DNA of 23,948 bases from Bacillota bacterium (GCA_023411175.1 JAEYPB010000065.1:1-23948); one strand, 5' to 3'; positions 7,689-16,066 are shown, counted from the stretch's first letter. Program-made: numbers and translations. Notes: a model not told the origin generated them from the sequence alone.

Positions 7689-8672
7689 ATGCACGCACGA
7701 CACGGCACACCGCATTCCGTTGCGCGGTACGGGAACAGCCTTATGACACGCTGCAGCCTTGCGGACTACATGCGCAGGAATTGGAGAAAGGATCTGCCGC
7801 TGTATGCGATGCTGGCTGTTCCGTTCTTGTATTTCGCGGTTTTCTGCTACGGCCCCATGTTCGGCCTGGTCATCTCGTTTCAGGACTTCAAGATCGGCAG
7901 CGAGTTTTTTGGAAGCTCGGTCAAGTGGGTGGGCATGCGCTGGTTTCTGGATTTTTTTAAGTCTCCATTTTTCTTCCGCGTGCTGCGCAATACAGTCCTG
8001 ATCAGCCTGTACAATCTGGTTTTCGTATTTCCTCTTCCGATCCTTCTGGCCATCATGTTTAATGAAATCAAAAGCCACGCGCTCAAGGGTTTCGTTCAGA
8101 CCGTCAGCTATGTACCGTACTTTGTGTCCGTGACGATCGTCGTGGGCATGATGACCAACTTTCTCTCGCTCAACGGCGGCATCATCAACGAGTTCATCCG
8201 GATCCTGGGGGGCGAGCCGCAGGACTTCATGCAGTCCGCCGCCTGGTTCAGAAGGCTCTACGTCATCTCAGACGCCTGGCAAACCGTTGGTTTTTCGTCA
8301 ATTGTATTTATCGCGGCCATCGCGGGTATCAGCCCGACGCTTTACGAGGCGGCCTTTGTGGACGGCAGCTCGCACTTCAAAAACATCTTTCTGATCACGC
8401 TGCCCAGCATCGCGCCGACCATCATCATCATGCTGATCCTGCGCCTTGGCAACATGTTGTCGGTTGGATATGAAAAGATCATCCTCATGTACTCGCCGCT
8501 GACCTACGAGACTTCAGACGTCATCTCCACGTTTGTGTACCGCAACGGCATAACGAACTCTCGATTCAGTTATGCGAGCGCGGTCGGCATGTTCAATTCA
8601 GTCGTCAATGTGGTAATTCTGGTAATTGCGAACAGGTTTAGCCGCCGGTTCAGTGAAACGTCGCTTTGGTAA
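7689..8672 (+). CDS. CUT1 sugar ABC transporter permease, LplB-like
   Basis: A protein of 327 residues with about six hydrophobic helices and the permease cytoplasmic loop EAAFVDGSS...LP beginning near residue 220, the docking site for the ATPase. The pattern (YGPMFGLVISFQDF near the N-terminus, a long WF.DFF segment before the second helix) is that of the LplB branch of binding-protein-dependent permeases, which pairs with YtcP-type partners and large binding proteins. The start at 7689 follows GGGAGGAAGG with good spacing; the frame is open to 7617, but that start has no ribosome site. It is the first gene of a four-gene rightward operon. No ATP-binding subunit gene is present, so a shared MsmX-type ATPase elsewhere is expected. 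Confidence 0.9.
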   Translation: MHARHGTPHSVARYGNSLMTRCSLADYMRRNWRKDLPLYAMLAVPFLYFAVFCYGPMFGLVISFQDFKIGSEFFGSSVKWVGMRWFLDFFKSPFFFRVLRNTVLISLYNLVFVFPLPILLAIMFNEIKSHALKGFVQTVSYVPYFVSVTIVVGMMTNFLSLNGGIINEFIRILGGEPQDFMQSAAWFRRLYVISDAWQTVGFSSIVFIAAIAGISPTLYEAAFVDGSSHFKNIFLITLPSIAPTIIIMLILRLGNMLSVGYEKIILMYSPLTYETSDVISTFVYRNGITNSRFSYASAVGMFNSVVNVVILVIANRFSRRFSETSLW

Positions 8673-8687
8673 CGGAGGGATGAGCGT

Positions 8688-9572
8688 ATGGTATACCAAA
8701 AGACTGTCGGGGATCGGATATTCGGCTTTACGCTGACCATCCTGATCGCTTTCGTCGTGATCTTCACCCTGTATCCGATCATATACGTTTTCAGCATGTC
8801 GATCAGCGATCCGCAGGCGGCGCTGCGGGGTGAGGTGCTGCTTTTTCCCAAGGGCTTCAGCACCACCGCATTTGAAACGGTCTTTGCAAACAAGGACCTG
8901 GGCAGGTACTACTACAATACCGTCTGGTATACGTTGGTAGGCACTGTGTGCAATGTGGCGGTCACCACGCTGGCCGCATACCCCCTCTCCAAGCCGCACT
9001 TCAGACCTCGAAAATTCTTCATGCTGATGTTCACCTTTACAATGTTTTTCGGCGGCGGCATGATCCCGACCTATCTGGTTGTGACGCGGCTGGGGCTGTA
9101 CAATTCGCGCTGGGCAATCGTGCTGCCTTCGCTGACCGCCGCTTACTACATCATCATTGCCCGATCGTTCTTCCAGACTCTTCCGGAGGAGCTGTTCGAG
9201 TGCGCGCGGTTGGAAGGCGCGGGCGAATTCAGGGTTCTCCGTTCGATTGTCGTGCCGCTTTCAAAACCCATTCTGGCGGTGCTGGCGCTGTACTACGGCG
9301 TGGGGCATTGGAACAGCTACTTTCCTGAGATGCTGTACTTGGGCAACCAGAACCTGCACCCGATCCAGATCTACCTGCGCCGCGTGGTCATACAATCCTC
9401 ACCCGAAGCCATGAAGAACTTTGATATGTCCGCGCTGGGCAGCGGCATATTGGCCATGATGCAGGTGAAGTACGCGGTCATTATCGTGGCCGTGCTGCCC
9501 ATCCTGGCGCTCTATCCGTTTATGCAGAGGTACTTTGTGAAGGGCATGCTGATCGGCAGCCTCAAGGACTAG
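8688..9572 (+). CDS. CUT1 sugar ABC transporter permease, YtcP-like
   Basis: A protein of 294 residues with six predicted membrane helices and the ATPase-docking loop ECARLEGAGEFRVLRSIVVP near residue 171. Ala-Ala of the usual EAA is CA here, a common variation in this branch. The overall pattern (GEVLLFPKGFS near the N-terminus, FFGGGMIPTYLVV in the middle, YPF.QRYFVKGMLIGSLK at the end) is typical of YtcP/LplC partners. The start at 8688 has GGAGGG eight bases upstream; an ATG at 8680 is in another frame. The gene begins 15 bp after the first permease and would form the translocation channel with it. Confidence 0.9.
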   Translation: MVYQKTVGDRIFGFTLTILIAFVVIFTLYPIIYVFSMSISDPQAALRGEVLLFPKGFSTTAFETVFANKDLGRYYYNTVWYTLVGTVCNVAVTTLAAYPLSKPHFRPRKFFMLMFTFTMFFGGGMIPTYLVVTRLGLYNSRWAIVLPSLTAAYYIIIARSFFQTLPEELFECARLEGAGEFRVLRSIVVPLSKPILAVLALYYGVGHWNSYFPEMLYLGNQNLHPIQIYLRRVVIQSSPEAMKNFDMSALGSGILAMMQVKYAVIIVAVLPILALYPFMQRYFVKGMLIGSLKD

Positions 9573-9623
9573 GCGGAACGGGGCCTCGGCTCCATATCGC
9601 AATATATGAGGAGGGGTTTTTCC

Positions 9624-11198
9624 ATGAAGAAGACACTGTGTGCCCTGCTCGCTCTGGTGCTGGCCCTGGGTTTGGCGACCATCCCCGTGATGGCGGCTTC
9701 CTACGAGGGCAAGTTGCCGTTGACCGACGAGAAGACGACCTTGACGGTCTTTACCCACGCGGGGGTGAACGCCTCCTATCCGCCGCCGAGCAACGACCTG
9801 CCGTTCTGGCAGTACATGGAAGAACTGACCAACGTTCACATCGAATGGGAAATTGTGCCCTCGGAGAGCTTTGAGGAGATTATCTCCACCAAGCTGGCCG
9901 CCGGACAGGATCTGCCCGACATCATCGACGTCTCCACGCCGGTCAACGCGATTAACGCCGGTAAGAACGGCCTTCTGGTCAATATGGCCCCGCTGCTGGA
10001 GGACAACGGCTACTGGACCAAGGCGCTTCTTGAAGAAAACGCCTTCTCGAAGGCGCTGATGACGCTGGAAGACGGTTCAATGTACGCGATCACGGCCACG
10101 GTTGTCCCCAAGCGCAATCAGATCGTCTGCCTGTACAACAAGGCCTGGATGGAGAAGATCGGCGCCCAGATCCCCACGACCACCGAAGAATTCTTGGAAG
10201 TCGCCAAGAAGATGGTCGGCATTGACTTCAACGGTAACGGCAAGGACGACGAAATCGTGCTGACCTCGCCGCACAATTTCGTGTTTGACAGCTTCTCCTT
10301 CTCATACGGCCTTGAGCTGTTCGAGAGCTGGGACGCCTTCTCTGCAGACAAGGACGGCGTCGTATACGCCGACTACACCTGCGATAAGATGAAAGACTAT
10401 CTGACATACCTCAAGCAGCTCTACGACGCGGGTGTTCTGGACAAGGAGATCTTCAACGCCGACTGGAATACTTTCTACGAGAAGGTCGCAGCCGACCGCG
10501 TAGGCATCTTCGTCTGCTATTCCAGCTTTGCCACTGACTGCGGCAATATGACCACCGCCGGCAAAACCGCCCCGAACTCGGAGATTTATACCATCGGCGT
10601 GCCGCTCAAAGGACCTTACGGGGATCAGTATCTGGTGGCGCGTGAGAAGGGTGCCAACGACTGCACCGCCATCACCCGCGACTGCAAGAATCCCGAGCTC
10701 GCGATGCGCTGGCTGGATACCCTGTTCGCCAATCCTGACGTGATCTCCACCCGTTACTGGGGCTTCGAGGGAAAAACCTATACCGTTGACGCCAATGGCA
10801 ACCGCACGCTCCTTAAGCCCACCGATGGCACGAGCTGGGGCTCCGCGCGCAACAACCTGGGCTGCGGCCAGATCCCGCTGGCGCACCAGCAGACCGATCT
10901 GATGTTCCTTGAGGAGGAGAACAACGCGGAGTTGTCTTGGTGGAGCGATCAGGACAAGGGGCTGGACAAGTACTTTGTGTCGCCCACGATCCCGCACATC
11001 GCCATGACCGATGCCGAGCAGGGAACCTATGACCTGTACGCGACGGACGTGAACACGTATTTCCGCGAGATGCAGGCCAAGTTCGTCACCGGGCAGGAAT
11101 CCTTCGACAACTGGGACAAGTACGTCGACACCATGAAAGCGCTGGGCCTCGACGAACTGGTTGGCGTCTATCAGTCCATCTACGACCGCACCCGCTGA
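9624..11198 (+). CDS. extracellular solute-binding protein (family 1, LplA-like) of the first sugar transporter
   Basis: A protein of 524 residues. A lysine start, a hydrophobic core and an Ala-x-Ala type end (VMA before ASYEG, about residue 24) form a classic Sec signal peptide. The only cysteine in it is Cys6, in the wrong place for a lipobox, so the protein is not predicted to be a lipoprotein. An EF-hand-like calcium loop DFNGNGKDDE occupies residues 201-210, as in several large clostridial binding proteins. It would capture the sugar outside and deliver it to the two permeases. The start at 9624 follows GAGGAGGGG; the in-frame ATG at 9606 overlaps that site and is rejected. A 12-bp perfect hairpin follows the gene, before the oxidoreductase gene. 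Confidence 0.88.
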   Translation: MKKTLCALLALVLALGLATIPVMAASYEGKLPLTDEKTTLTVFTHAGVNASYPPPSNDLPFWQYMEELTNVHIEWEIVPSESFEEIISTKLAAGQDLPDIIDVSTPVNAINAGKNGLLVNMAPLLEDNGYWTKALLEENAFSKALMTLEDGSMYAITATVVPKRNQIVCLYNKAWMEKIGAQIPTTTEEFLEVAKKMVGIDFNGNGKDDEIVLTSPHNFVFDSFSFSYGLELFESWDAFSADKDGVVYADYTCDKMKDYLTYLKQLYDAGVLDKEIFNADWNTFYEKVAADRVGIFVCYSSFATDCGNMTTAGKTAPNSEIYTIGVPLKGPYGDQYLVAREKGANDCTAITRDCKNPELAMRWLDTLFANPDVISTRYWGFEGKTYTVDANGNRTLLKPTDGTSWGSARNNLGCGQIPLAHQQTDLMFLEEENNAELSWWSDQDKGLDKYFVSPTIPHIAMTDAEQGTYDLYATDVNTYFREMQAKFVTGQESFDNWDKYVDTMKALGLDELVGVYQSIYDRTR

Positions 11199-11220
11199 CC
11201 GCCCGAGGGTCCGAGCACCA

Positions 11221-11247
11221 CTCGCCGCGCGTAAGACGCGCGGCGAG
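11221..11247 (+). terminator. strong intercistronic hairpin after the solute-binding-protein gene
   Basis: CTCGCCGCGCGT (11221-11232) pairs perfectly with ACGCGCGGCGAG (11236-11247) around the three-base loop AAG. No T-run follows. Such stems after binding-protein genes are known in other transport operons to protect the upstream message or to attenuate downstream expression; that role here is inference. A second small stem (GGCGC-AATAA-GCGCC) lies near 11268-11282. Confidence 0.6.
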
Positions 11248-11356
11248 CGGCTTCGGAGGGGGAGGGCGGCGCAATAAGCGCCGATGCGCGCGCATTGATA
11301 GCCTGACTCCATCGCGGCAGGTTGGCGTCCAAGATCATTTGAAAAGGGGAAAGACC

Positions 11357-12634
11357 ATGCGTAACGTCATATCGTCCCGGAGCATTCGGGTAGGCGTGGT
11401 AGGCGCATTCCGGGGAAAAGCCTTTGCAAGGACTGCCAAGAACTCCGGCATGGAACTGGTCGCCATCTGCGACAACTTCAAGCATCGCCTTGACGAAGTG
11501 TGCGGGGAACTGGGCGTTCCCGGCTATGAGGACTTCGAGGAGTTCCTCCGGCAGGACTTTGACGCGGTGGTCATCGCCACCCCGTTTCATCAGCACGCGC
11601 CCTTTGCGATTCGCGCCCTGAAGGCCGGAAAACACGTGCTGAGCGAGACGAGCTGCAACATCACCCTCGCGGAAGGCGTCGAGCTGTACCGCGCCGCCGA
11701 GGAGTCCGGGCTGTGCTACATGCTGGCGGAAAACTACTGCTATACGCGGTTCTGCCAGGAGTTCAAGCGCCTGTACGAAGAGGGTGAGATCGGCGAGGTT
11801 CGCTACGCCGAAGGCGAGTACAACCACCCGATGGAGATCAACGACAGCCTGTGGTACGCGCCGGGTCTCAGGCACTGGCGAAACCATCTGCCGGGTTGCT
11901 ACTACAATACGCACGCTCTGGCCCCGCTGATGTACATTACCGGTACGCTGCCCGTCAGGGTCAGCTGCCGCATAATCCCGGTGCCGGAGAATGGCGACGA
12001 AACCGCCCTCTTCAAGCGGGAAGCTTACGCCATGCTGATTGAGATGGACAACGGCGCTATTTTCCGCCTGTACAGCGGCGTGGCTGGGCACAGCTGCTGG
12101 TACGGTCTGCACGGTACGGTCGGCGCGATGGAAAGCGGGCGCGGCCACGGCTATTTCGGGCCGGAAACCGTGCGGGTGTGGCATGAGCCGTGGGATCTGA
12201 AGCCCGGCCAGGTGGAGGATAAGGAATACTTCCCGAACTGGCCGTCCCACGCCAAAGAGGCCGAGGAGACGGGCCACGGCGGCGGCGACTTCTTTGTGGA
12301 GTTGACCTTCGCCGATGCCATTCGCACGGGCACGCAGCCCTATCTGGACGCGTTCCATGGCATCACCATGACCAACGTGGGCATCATCGCGTGGCGAAGC
12401 GCCCATCAGAACGGCGCGTATTTGGACATACCGGACCTGCGCGACGCGTCTGCGCAGGAAGAGATGCTCAAGGACCGGCTCTGCCCCTTTCCGGACGTTC
12501 AAAACAGCGTCGTGATGCCGCCCGAGATGCTCGCTCCCCGGATGTTTACGCCCAAGATCGTCGAGCTCGCGCGCAAAAACTGGAAGCGACAGGGCTACAC
12601 CGATGCGGAGATCGAACAACTTCTGCGCCAATAG
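11357..12634 (+). CDS. Gfo/Idh/MocA-family NAD(P)-dependent oxidoreductase
   Basis: A protein of 425 residues. An N-terminal Rossmann fold begins with RVGVVGAFRG (about 12-21) and CDN near residue 38. The segment AENYCYTRFCQEFKRL with GEIGEVRYAEGEYNHP is typical of one large subgroup. The usual EKP motif (the lysine contacts cofactor and substrate) reads SETSCN here, so this is an EKP-less variant. Family members oxidise or reduce sugars, inositols and sugar acids. The start at 11357 has AAAGGGGAAAG upstream with eight-base spacing; a TTG 18 bases earlier lacks that. It ends the transporter operon and is probably the first catabolic step for the imported compound. The C-terminal extension (about 380-425) is of the kind seen in enzymes of this subgroup. 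Confidence 0.88.
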   Translation: MRNVISSRSIRVGVVGAFRGKAFARTAKNSGMELVAICDNFKHRLDEVCGELGVPGYEDFEEFLRQDFDAVVIATPFHQHAPFAIRALKAGKHVLSETSCNITLAEGVELYRAAEESGLCYMLAENYCYTRFCQEFKRLYEEGEIGEVRYAEGEYNHPMEINDSLWYAPGLRHWRNHLPGCYYNTHALAPLMYITGTLPVRVSCRIIPVPENGDETALFKREAYAMLIEMDNGAIFRLYSGVAGHSCWYGLHGTVGAMESGRGHGYFGPETVRVWHEPWDLKPGQVEDKEYFPNWPSHAKEAEETGHGGGDFFVELTFADAIRTGTQPYLDAFHGITMTNVGIIAWRSAHQNGAYLDIPDLRDASAQEEMLKDRLCPFPDVQNSVVMPPEMLAPRMFTPKIVELARKNWKRQGYTDAEIEQLLRQ

Positions 12635-12847
12635 TCGGAAGGGACATTAGGATACGCCCATCCTAGGCGTCTGGTGTAGCAAACACCGTTCAAACCCGCA
12701 CCGGTCGCCCCAGGGTGATCGCAATCGGAGCGCAAGCGGGGATCGCGCGTTCGGATTTCGTCTGCCAGGCGGTTCGGATACCGCTGACGGCGGACTTCGT
12801 TCCGCACCCCGCTTGCTCTATCGGCATGAAATTAGGATGAGGATCCT
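12635..12847. other. intergenic region, no gene recognised
   Basis: About 210 bp between the oxidoreductase gene and the EamA transporter gene. Small hairpins are visible: TAGGAT-ACGCCC-ATCCTA near 12648 and GGTGT-AGCAA-ACACC near 12674. Neither is followed by a T-run. I saw no promoter of good quality for the downstream gene. Confidence 0.35.
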
Positions 12848-13804
12848 ATGAAGATAAAAATCGCTTATGTCGAAGTCGCGCTGTCGATGCTCATCATCAG
12901 CAGCGCGGTGGTAATCAACAAGCATCTGACGGCGAAGCTTCCAACCGCGATGATCTCGGAGCTTCGCCTTTTGCTGAGCGCGGGACTGCAGTTCGCGCTG
13001 TTGCGGTTGACCGGGGGCGCTTCTAAGGCGCCGAATGCGCGGGACTGGCGGATCATGTGCATAACCGCCTTTGTAGGGGTTTTTCTGTGCAGTCTGTTTT
13101 ATCTTGAGGGATTGCGGCGCACCACAGCGCTGGAGACGAGCATCATCAGCGCCCTGATTCCCGTTGCCGGCGCGTTCCTTTCCCTGCTGGTTTTCAAGGA
13201 GAAGATGGGCGCGAAGCACGGCCTCGGCTTCTCCATCACCGCGATTGGAACGGTCATGGTCTGCGCGCTCGGCGGCCTTACGGGAGGCCAGGCGGCCGGC
13301 ATGCATCTGGCGGGCAATGTCCTGATTTTTGCGTCTACGTTCGGTCAGGCGGTTTTCATGACGTTCGGGAAACTGGTATCCCCCCGCGTTCATCCGCTTG
13401 CGGCCGGCGGGATTGTTTCATCGATGGGTGCGCTGATGTTTTTACCCCTGACAGTAATTGGCCTGAGCGGATTTGATGCGTCCGTCATGGCGCCTGCGGA
13501 TTGGGCCATGATCCTCTACCTTGGGCTCGTGAGCTCGGGTCTGGGAATTGTGATGATGAACCACGGCATCCGGGCAATTTCCTCGTCCAGCGTGTCGGCG
13601 CTGACCGCGCTGAATCCGGTCGGCGCAATACTGCTCTCCTGCACTCTGCTCGGAGATACGCTGAACGTTTGGCACATCCTGGGCATTGCGATCATTGCGG
13701 CGGGGATATATCTGGTGCTTGGCGCTGCCCGTCCGGCTGGCCGCGGAACCTTTTTCTTGCGTGGGAGGCTCCATTCCCATTCGACGCCCACTTCCAGGGA
13801 TTAG
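12848..13804 (+). CDS. EamA/DMT-superfamily membrane transporter
   Basis: A protein of 318 residues made of about ten hydrophobic helices in two similar halves (roughly 5-145 and 150-290), the arrangement of the drug/metabolite transporter superfamily. Typical marks are FYLEGLRRTTALETSIISALIPV at the end of the first half and the equivalent NHGIRAISSSSVSALTALNPV in the second. The C-terminal 28 residues are hydrophilic and basic. These proteins usually export or exchange metabolites such as amino acids or sugars; the substrate cannot be read. The start at 12848 is preceded by AGGATGAGGAT. It lies 213 bp after the sugar operon in the same direction and may be independent of it. The next gene is convergent. 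Confidence 0.88.
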   Translation: MKIKIAYVEVALSMLIISSAVVINKHLTAKLPTAMISELRLLLSAGLQFALLRLTGGASKAPNARDWRIMCITAFVGVFLCSLFYLEGLRRTTALETSIISALIPVAGAFLSLLVFKEKMGAKHGLGFSITAIGTVMVCALGGLTGGQAAGMHLAGNVLIFASTFGQAVFMTFGKLVSPRVHPLAAGGIVSSMGALMFLPLTVIGLSGFDASVMAPADWAMILYLGLVSSGLGIVMMNHGIRAISSSSVSALTALNPVGAILLSCTLLGDTLNVWHILGIAIIAAGIYLVLGAARPAGRGTFFLRGRLHSHSTPTSRD

Positions 13805-13834
13805 CGCCTCGGTAGTCTCGTGGAATTTTTACCA

Positions 13835-13860
13835 TTCCCGGCGGGCGCGTACGCCGGGAA
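13835..13860 (+). terminator. hairpin downstream of the EamA gene
   Basis: TTCCCGGCG (13835-13843) pairs perfectly with CGCCGGGAA (13852-13860) around an eight-base loop. It is the first of several hairpins between the two convergent genes. There is no T-run after it. Confidence 0.45.
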
Positions 13861-13863
13861 CAG

Positions 13864-13899
13864 GATAACGCCACCAGGGCGGATGCTGGTGGCGTTATC
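13864..13899 (+). terminator. 14-bp perfect hairpin, likely terminator of the EamA gene
   Basis: GATAACGCCACCAG (13864-13877) pairs with CTGGTGGCGTTATC (13886-13899) around GGCGGATG. GTTACCTT follows, weakly T-rich. It lies 60 bp after the EamA stop codon, so termination of rightward transcription is the simplest reading. Confidence 0.55.
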
Positions 13900-13959
13900 G
13901 TTACCTTCAGCGCGCCGTCCGGATTCCGTGAGGATTCAGGCGCGCAGGGATTCCCTGCC

Positions 13960-14014
13960 GCATCAAAACCGCAGGTTTTTGATGCCTCGAGCGGCGGAAT
14001 AACTTCCGCCGCTC
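13960..14014 (-). terminator. two tandem hairpins, likely terminator region of the leftward DeoR operon
   Basis: Reading leftward from the YjbQ-like gene stop, the first hairpin is GAGCGGCGGAA paired with TTCCGCCGCTC (13989-13999 with 14004-14014, eleven perfect pairs, four-base loop). The second pairs GCATCAAAACC with GGTTTTTGATGC (13960-13970 with 13974-13985, one bulged base). The A/T-rich part of the second stem provides T-runs on either strand, so it may work in both directions. Confidence 0.5.
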
Positions 14015-14020
14015 AGTCTG

Positions 14021-14515
14021 TCAGTCCCCGATGACGGTGATCTGCACCGTGCGCTTACGGGCCCGGGTTTGGTCAAAGTCGACGAAGTAGATGAAGCCGA
14101 ACTCCCCCAGATCCATCGCACCGTCGATCACGGGAATGGTCTCGCTGCGCCCGACCAGCGCCGAGCGGAGGTGTGCGTCTGTATTGTGGCAGCCGCGTGC
14201 GTCCTCGCCGTGTTCTGCCGCAAATTCGAGCGCCTTGGGGCCCGGATGCAGGTACATACCCTCTTTGCGGAAGTTGGGGATGAACGATTCGAAGATCTCG
14301 ACAAAGTCTTGCTGCAGGGTTTCGAGTCCCGTCATGGATAGGTCAAATGCACACTCTTGGGTAATGACGCAGCATGTCGTGTGGTGGGAATAGACGCTGA
14401 CGAGCCCGTTTTTGATTCCGGAGCGCTCAATGACGGCCTTTGCTGCCTCGGTCGCGTTGTGAAAGGTGGGGGTATGGTCGTTCGATTGGAGTTGTACTGC
14501 CTCCCGGTATACCAT
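14021..14515 (-). CDS. YjbQ-like (UPF0047) protein, short paralogue
   Basis: A protein of 164 residues; classical YjbQ proteins are about 140. It keeps the family's SHHTTC segment (His44, His45, Thr46, Thr47) followed by Glu54, and a HNTDAHLRS segment with His115 where YjbQ has DDMPAH. GRSETIPVIDGAMDLGEFGFIYF replaces the usual LGTWQ segment. It also has LHPGP (89-93), shared with the second paralogue at 16237-16857 but not part of the standard YjbQ pattern. YjbQ proteins are annotated as secondary thiamine-phosphate synthases on indirect evidence, so I do not claim that activity. The start at 14515 has GGAGG seven bases upstream. The preceding gene's stop is four bases before this start, so the two are translationally close. 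It is the last gene of the DeoR-led leftward operon. Confidence 0.85.
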   Translation of the reverse strand: MVYREAVQLQSNDHTPTFHNATEAAKAVIERSGIKNGLVSVYSHHTTCCVITQECAFDLSMTGLETLQQDFVEIFESFIPNFRKEGMYLHPGPKALEFAAEHGEDARGCHNTDAHLRSALVGRSETIPVIDGAMDLGEFGFIYFVDFDQTRARKRTVQITVIGD

Positions 14516-14519
14516 TTCA

Positions 14520-15236
14520 TTACCTCCTGTAAGCACTTTTCCGAAGATCGTCGGCGGCTCTGCGCGTCGCGGCGATCATCTCGTCGATCATGGCGATGGG
14601 GTCCTTCGCATTCATGATGCCCGACGCCGCCCCCGCCGCTTCTGAGCCGGCCATGATGAAGTCGTACACCTGCTGACCATTTGTGATCCCGGCGGCCTGC
14701 TCTACCAGGATGTTTGGATCGATCGCCTTGATGACGCGAATGGACTCCTGGACGTACCCCATGTCGCTGACCTCGCCGGACGAGCCGCCGATCAGCGCCG
14801 TGGGTTCCGGGTTGATGATGTCAGGATGCAGCTGAGCGATCGCCTGAGCTTCCTCTATGGTGTCCGCGCAGGCGAACACCAGAAAATCCAGATCCCGCGC
14901 CCGGTCAATGGTCTTTTTGATCGCCGGCAGCGACATGGATTTTTCGCAGTGGTTGACGACGACACCCTTCGCGCCTGCCGCCTTGAGCCCCTCGGGCAGG
15001 ATGTCCGCCATGCCACGCCCGGGCTGGAGCGTATCCATATAGGGCGCCAGTATGATCAGGTGCTTCGTGTTCTCGGCGACGCGCCGAATCTCCACCGCCG
15101 GCACGATGAACAACACGTCAATGTCGTACTTAGCCGCTGCGGCGTCGGCGGCCAGCGAGTACTTGAGCACCGTGTCGCCGTAGACGTAGTTCTTCGTGCC
15201 GATTTCAAAGTATGGCGTCCGGATCTTTGGCTTCAT
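14520..15236 (-). CDS. triosephosphate isomerase-family protein (archaeal-type length)
   Basis: A protein of 238 residues, close to the short archaeal TPI length. TPI-like catalytic marks are GVVVNHCEKS (His96), FACADTIEEAQAIAQLHPD and NPEPTALIGG, where Glu144 would be the catalytic base; Lys15 in IGTKNYVYG is the likely substrate lysine. The phosphate-binding loop region IGGSSGEVSD follows. The family interconverts small aldose and ketose phosphates. In sugar loci such copies often act on four-carbon or other non-triose phosphates, so a housekeeping glycolytic role is unlikely here. Its ATG overlaps the DeoR gene stop (ATGA), and it is followed by the YjbQ-like gene after four bases. The ribosome site (AAGAAGG) lies inside the DeoR gene. 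Confidence 0.8.
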   Translation of the reverse strand: MKPKIRTPYFEIGTKNYVYGDTVLKYSLAADAAAAKYDIDVLFIVPAVEIRRVAENTKHLIILAPYMDTLQPGRGMADILPEGLKAAGAKGVVVNHCEKSMSLPAIKKTIDRARDLDFLVFACADTIEEAQAIAQLHPDIINPEPTALIGGSSGEVSDMGYVQESIRVIKAIDPNILVEQAAGITNGQQVYDFIMAGSEAAGAASGIMNAKDPIAMIDEMIAATRRAADDLRKSAYRR

Positions 15237-16048
15237 AGCGAATCGCCTTCTTTCTTCGCGTATCCCGGACTGGCAATGTGCACCTTCGCGCCCGCCTCGT
15301 ATAGGCGAAGCATGACCGCGTCCGGCGGCGGCGCGCCCGTCACCACCTCGTCGATCTCGCCGAACGAGGCGTAGGAGAAGAACGCGCCCTTTTCGAATTT
15401 GCTGACGTCCAGAAGCGCGTGGCGCCGCCGGGAGCGGCGCAGCACGCAGGCGTTCAGGCTGGAAAGCTCTGTACGGTTCGAGGCGTACCCGTTCTCGGCG
15501 GAGACGCCCTCACAGCCCAGAAAGCACTTGTCAAAATGGAAGGGTTCGATGTACCGCTCCGTGACCGGGCCAAAAAAATCCCGCCGCTCGGTGTGGTACT
15601 CCCCGCCGAGCAAAATGACCTTTGCCACCGCGAAATCCCCCAGCGCCTGAAGATTCGCGATCGAGTTGGTCACGATGTTCAGGTCGGTAAAGTTACCCCG
15701 GCGCAGCCGGTCTCCGAGCGCGATGGCCATCTGGAATAGCGTCGTGCCGCAGTCCAGATACACCGTATCCCGGTCCTCCACCAGCGCGGCGGCCGTTTCG
15801 CCGATGCGCCGCTTTTCCTGCTCGAAGACCTTCTCGTGCTGCTCGAACTGGTAGCTGTCCTGGTTGACCAGCAGCTGCACGCCGCCATAGGTGCGGACCA
15901 ATTTGCCCGCGTCTTCCATCTCCAGAAACAGCCGTCGCGCCGTGGCTTGCGAAATGCCCAGCCGCTCGCACGCCTCGCCGGTGGTCAGCCGGCCCTCGAT
16001 GGCCAGAAAACGCATCAGCCTGTCCTGGCGGGTAGTTTTTTTCTGCAT
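15233..16048 (-). CDS. DeoR/GlpR-family transcriptional repressor
   Basis: A protein of 271 residues. The N-terminal winged helix-turn-helix (about 5-60) contains RLTTGEACERLGISQATARRL and ends in RTYGGVQL, the DeoR hallmark. The sugar-phosphate sensor domain follows, with LDCGTTLFQMA, IVTNS and LGGEYHTERRDFFGP near 90-190. Such repressors release DNA when a sugar phosphate of the controlled pathway binds. In place of the usual R-R-D the recognition helix reads SQATARRLF. The start at 16048 has only a weak ribosome site (GGTGTGGTGATT). It heads a leftward operon with the TPI-like and YjbQ-like genes and faces a second YjbQ-like gene. Three 17-bp dyad sites in the shared promoter region are its probable operators. 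Confidence 0.9.
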   Translation of the reverse strand: MQKKTTRQDRLMRFLAIEGRLTTGEACERLGISQATARRLFLEMEDAGKLVRTYGGVQLLVNQDSYQFEQHEKVFEQEKRRIGETAAALVEDRDTVYLDCGTTLFQMAIALGDRLRRGNFTDLNIVTNSIANLQALGDFAVAKVILLGGEYHTERRDFFGPVTERYIEPFHFDKCFLGCEGVSAENGYASNRTELSSLNACVLRRSRRRHALLDVSKFEKGAFFSYASFGEIDEVVTGAPPPDAVMLRLYEAGAKVHIASPGYAKKEGDSL

Positions 16049-16066
16049 GCAATCACCACACCGATT

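Noticed and set aside
12700..12800. tRNA-like impression near GTTCGGATTTCG
   Set aside because: The bases around the T-loop-like string do not form a T stem, and no acceptor or D arm can be drawn.
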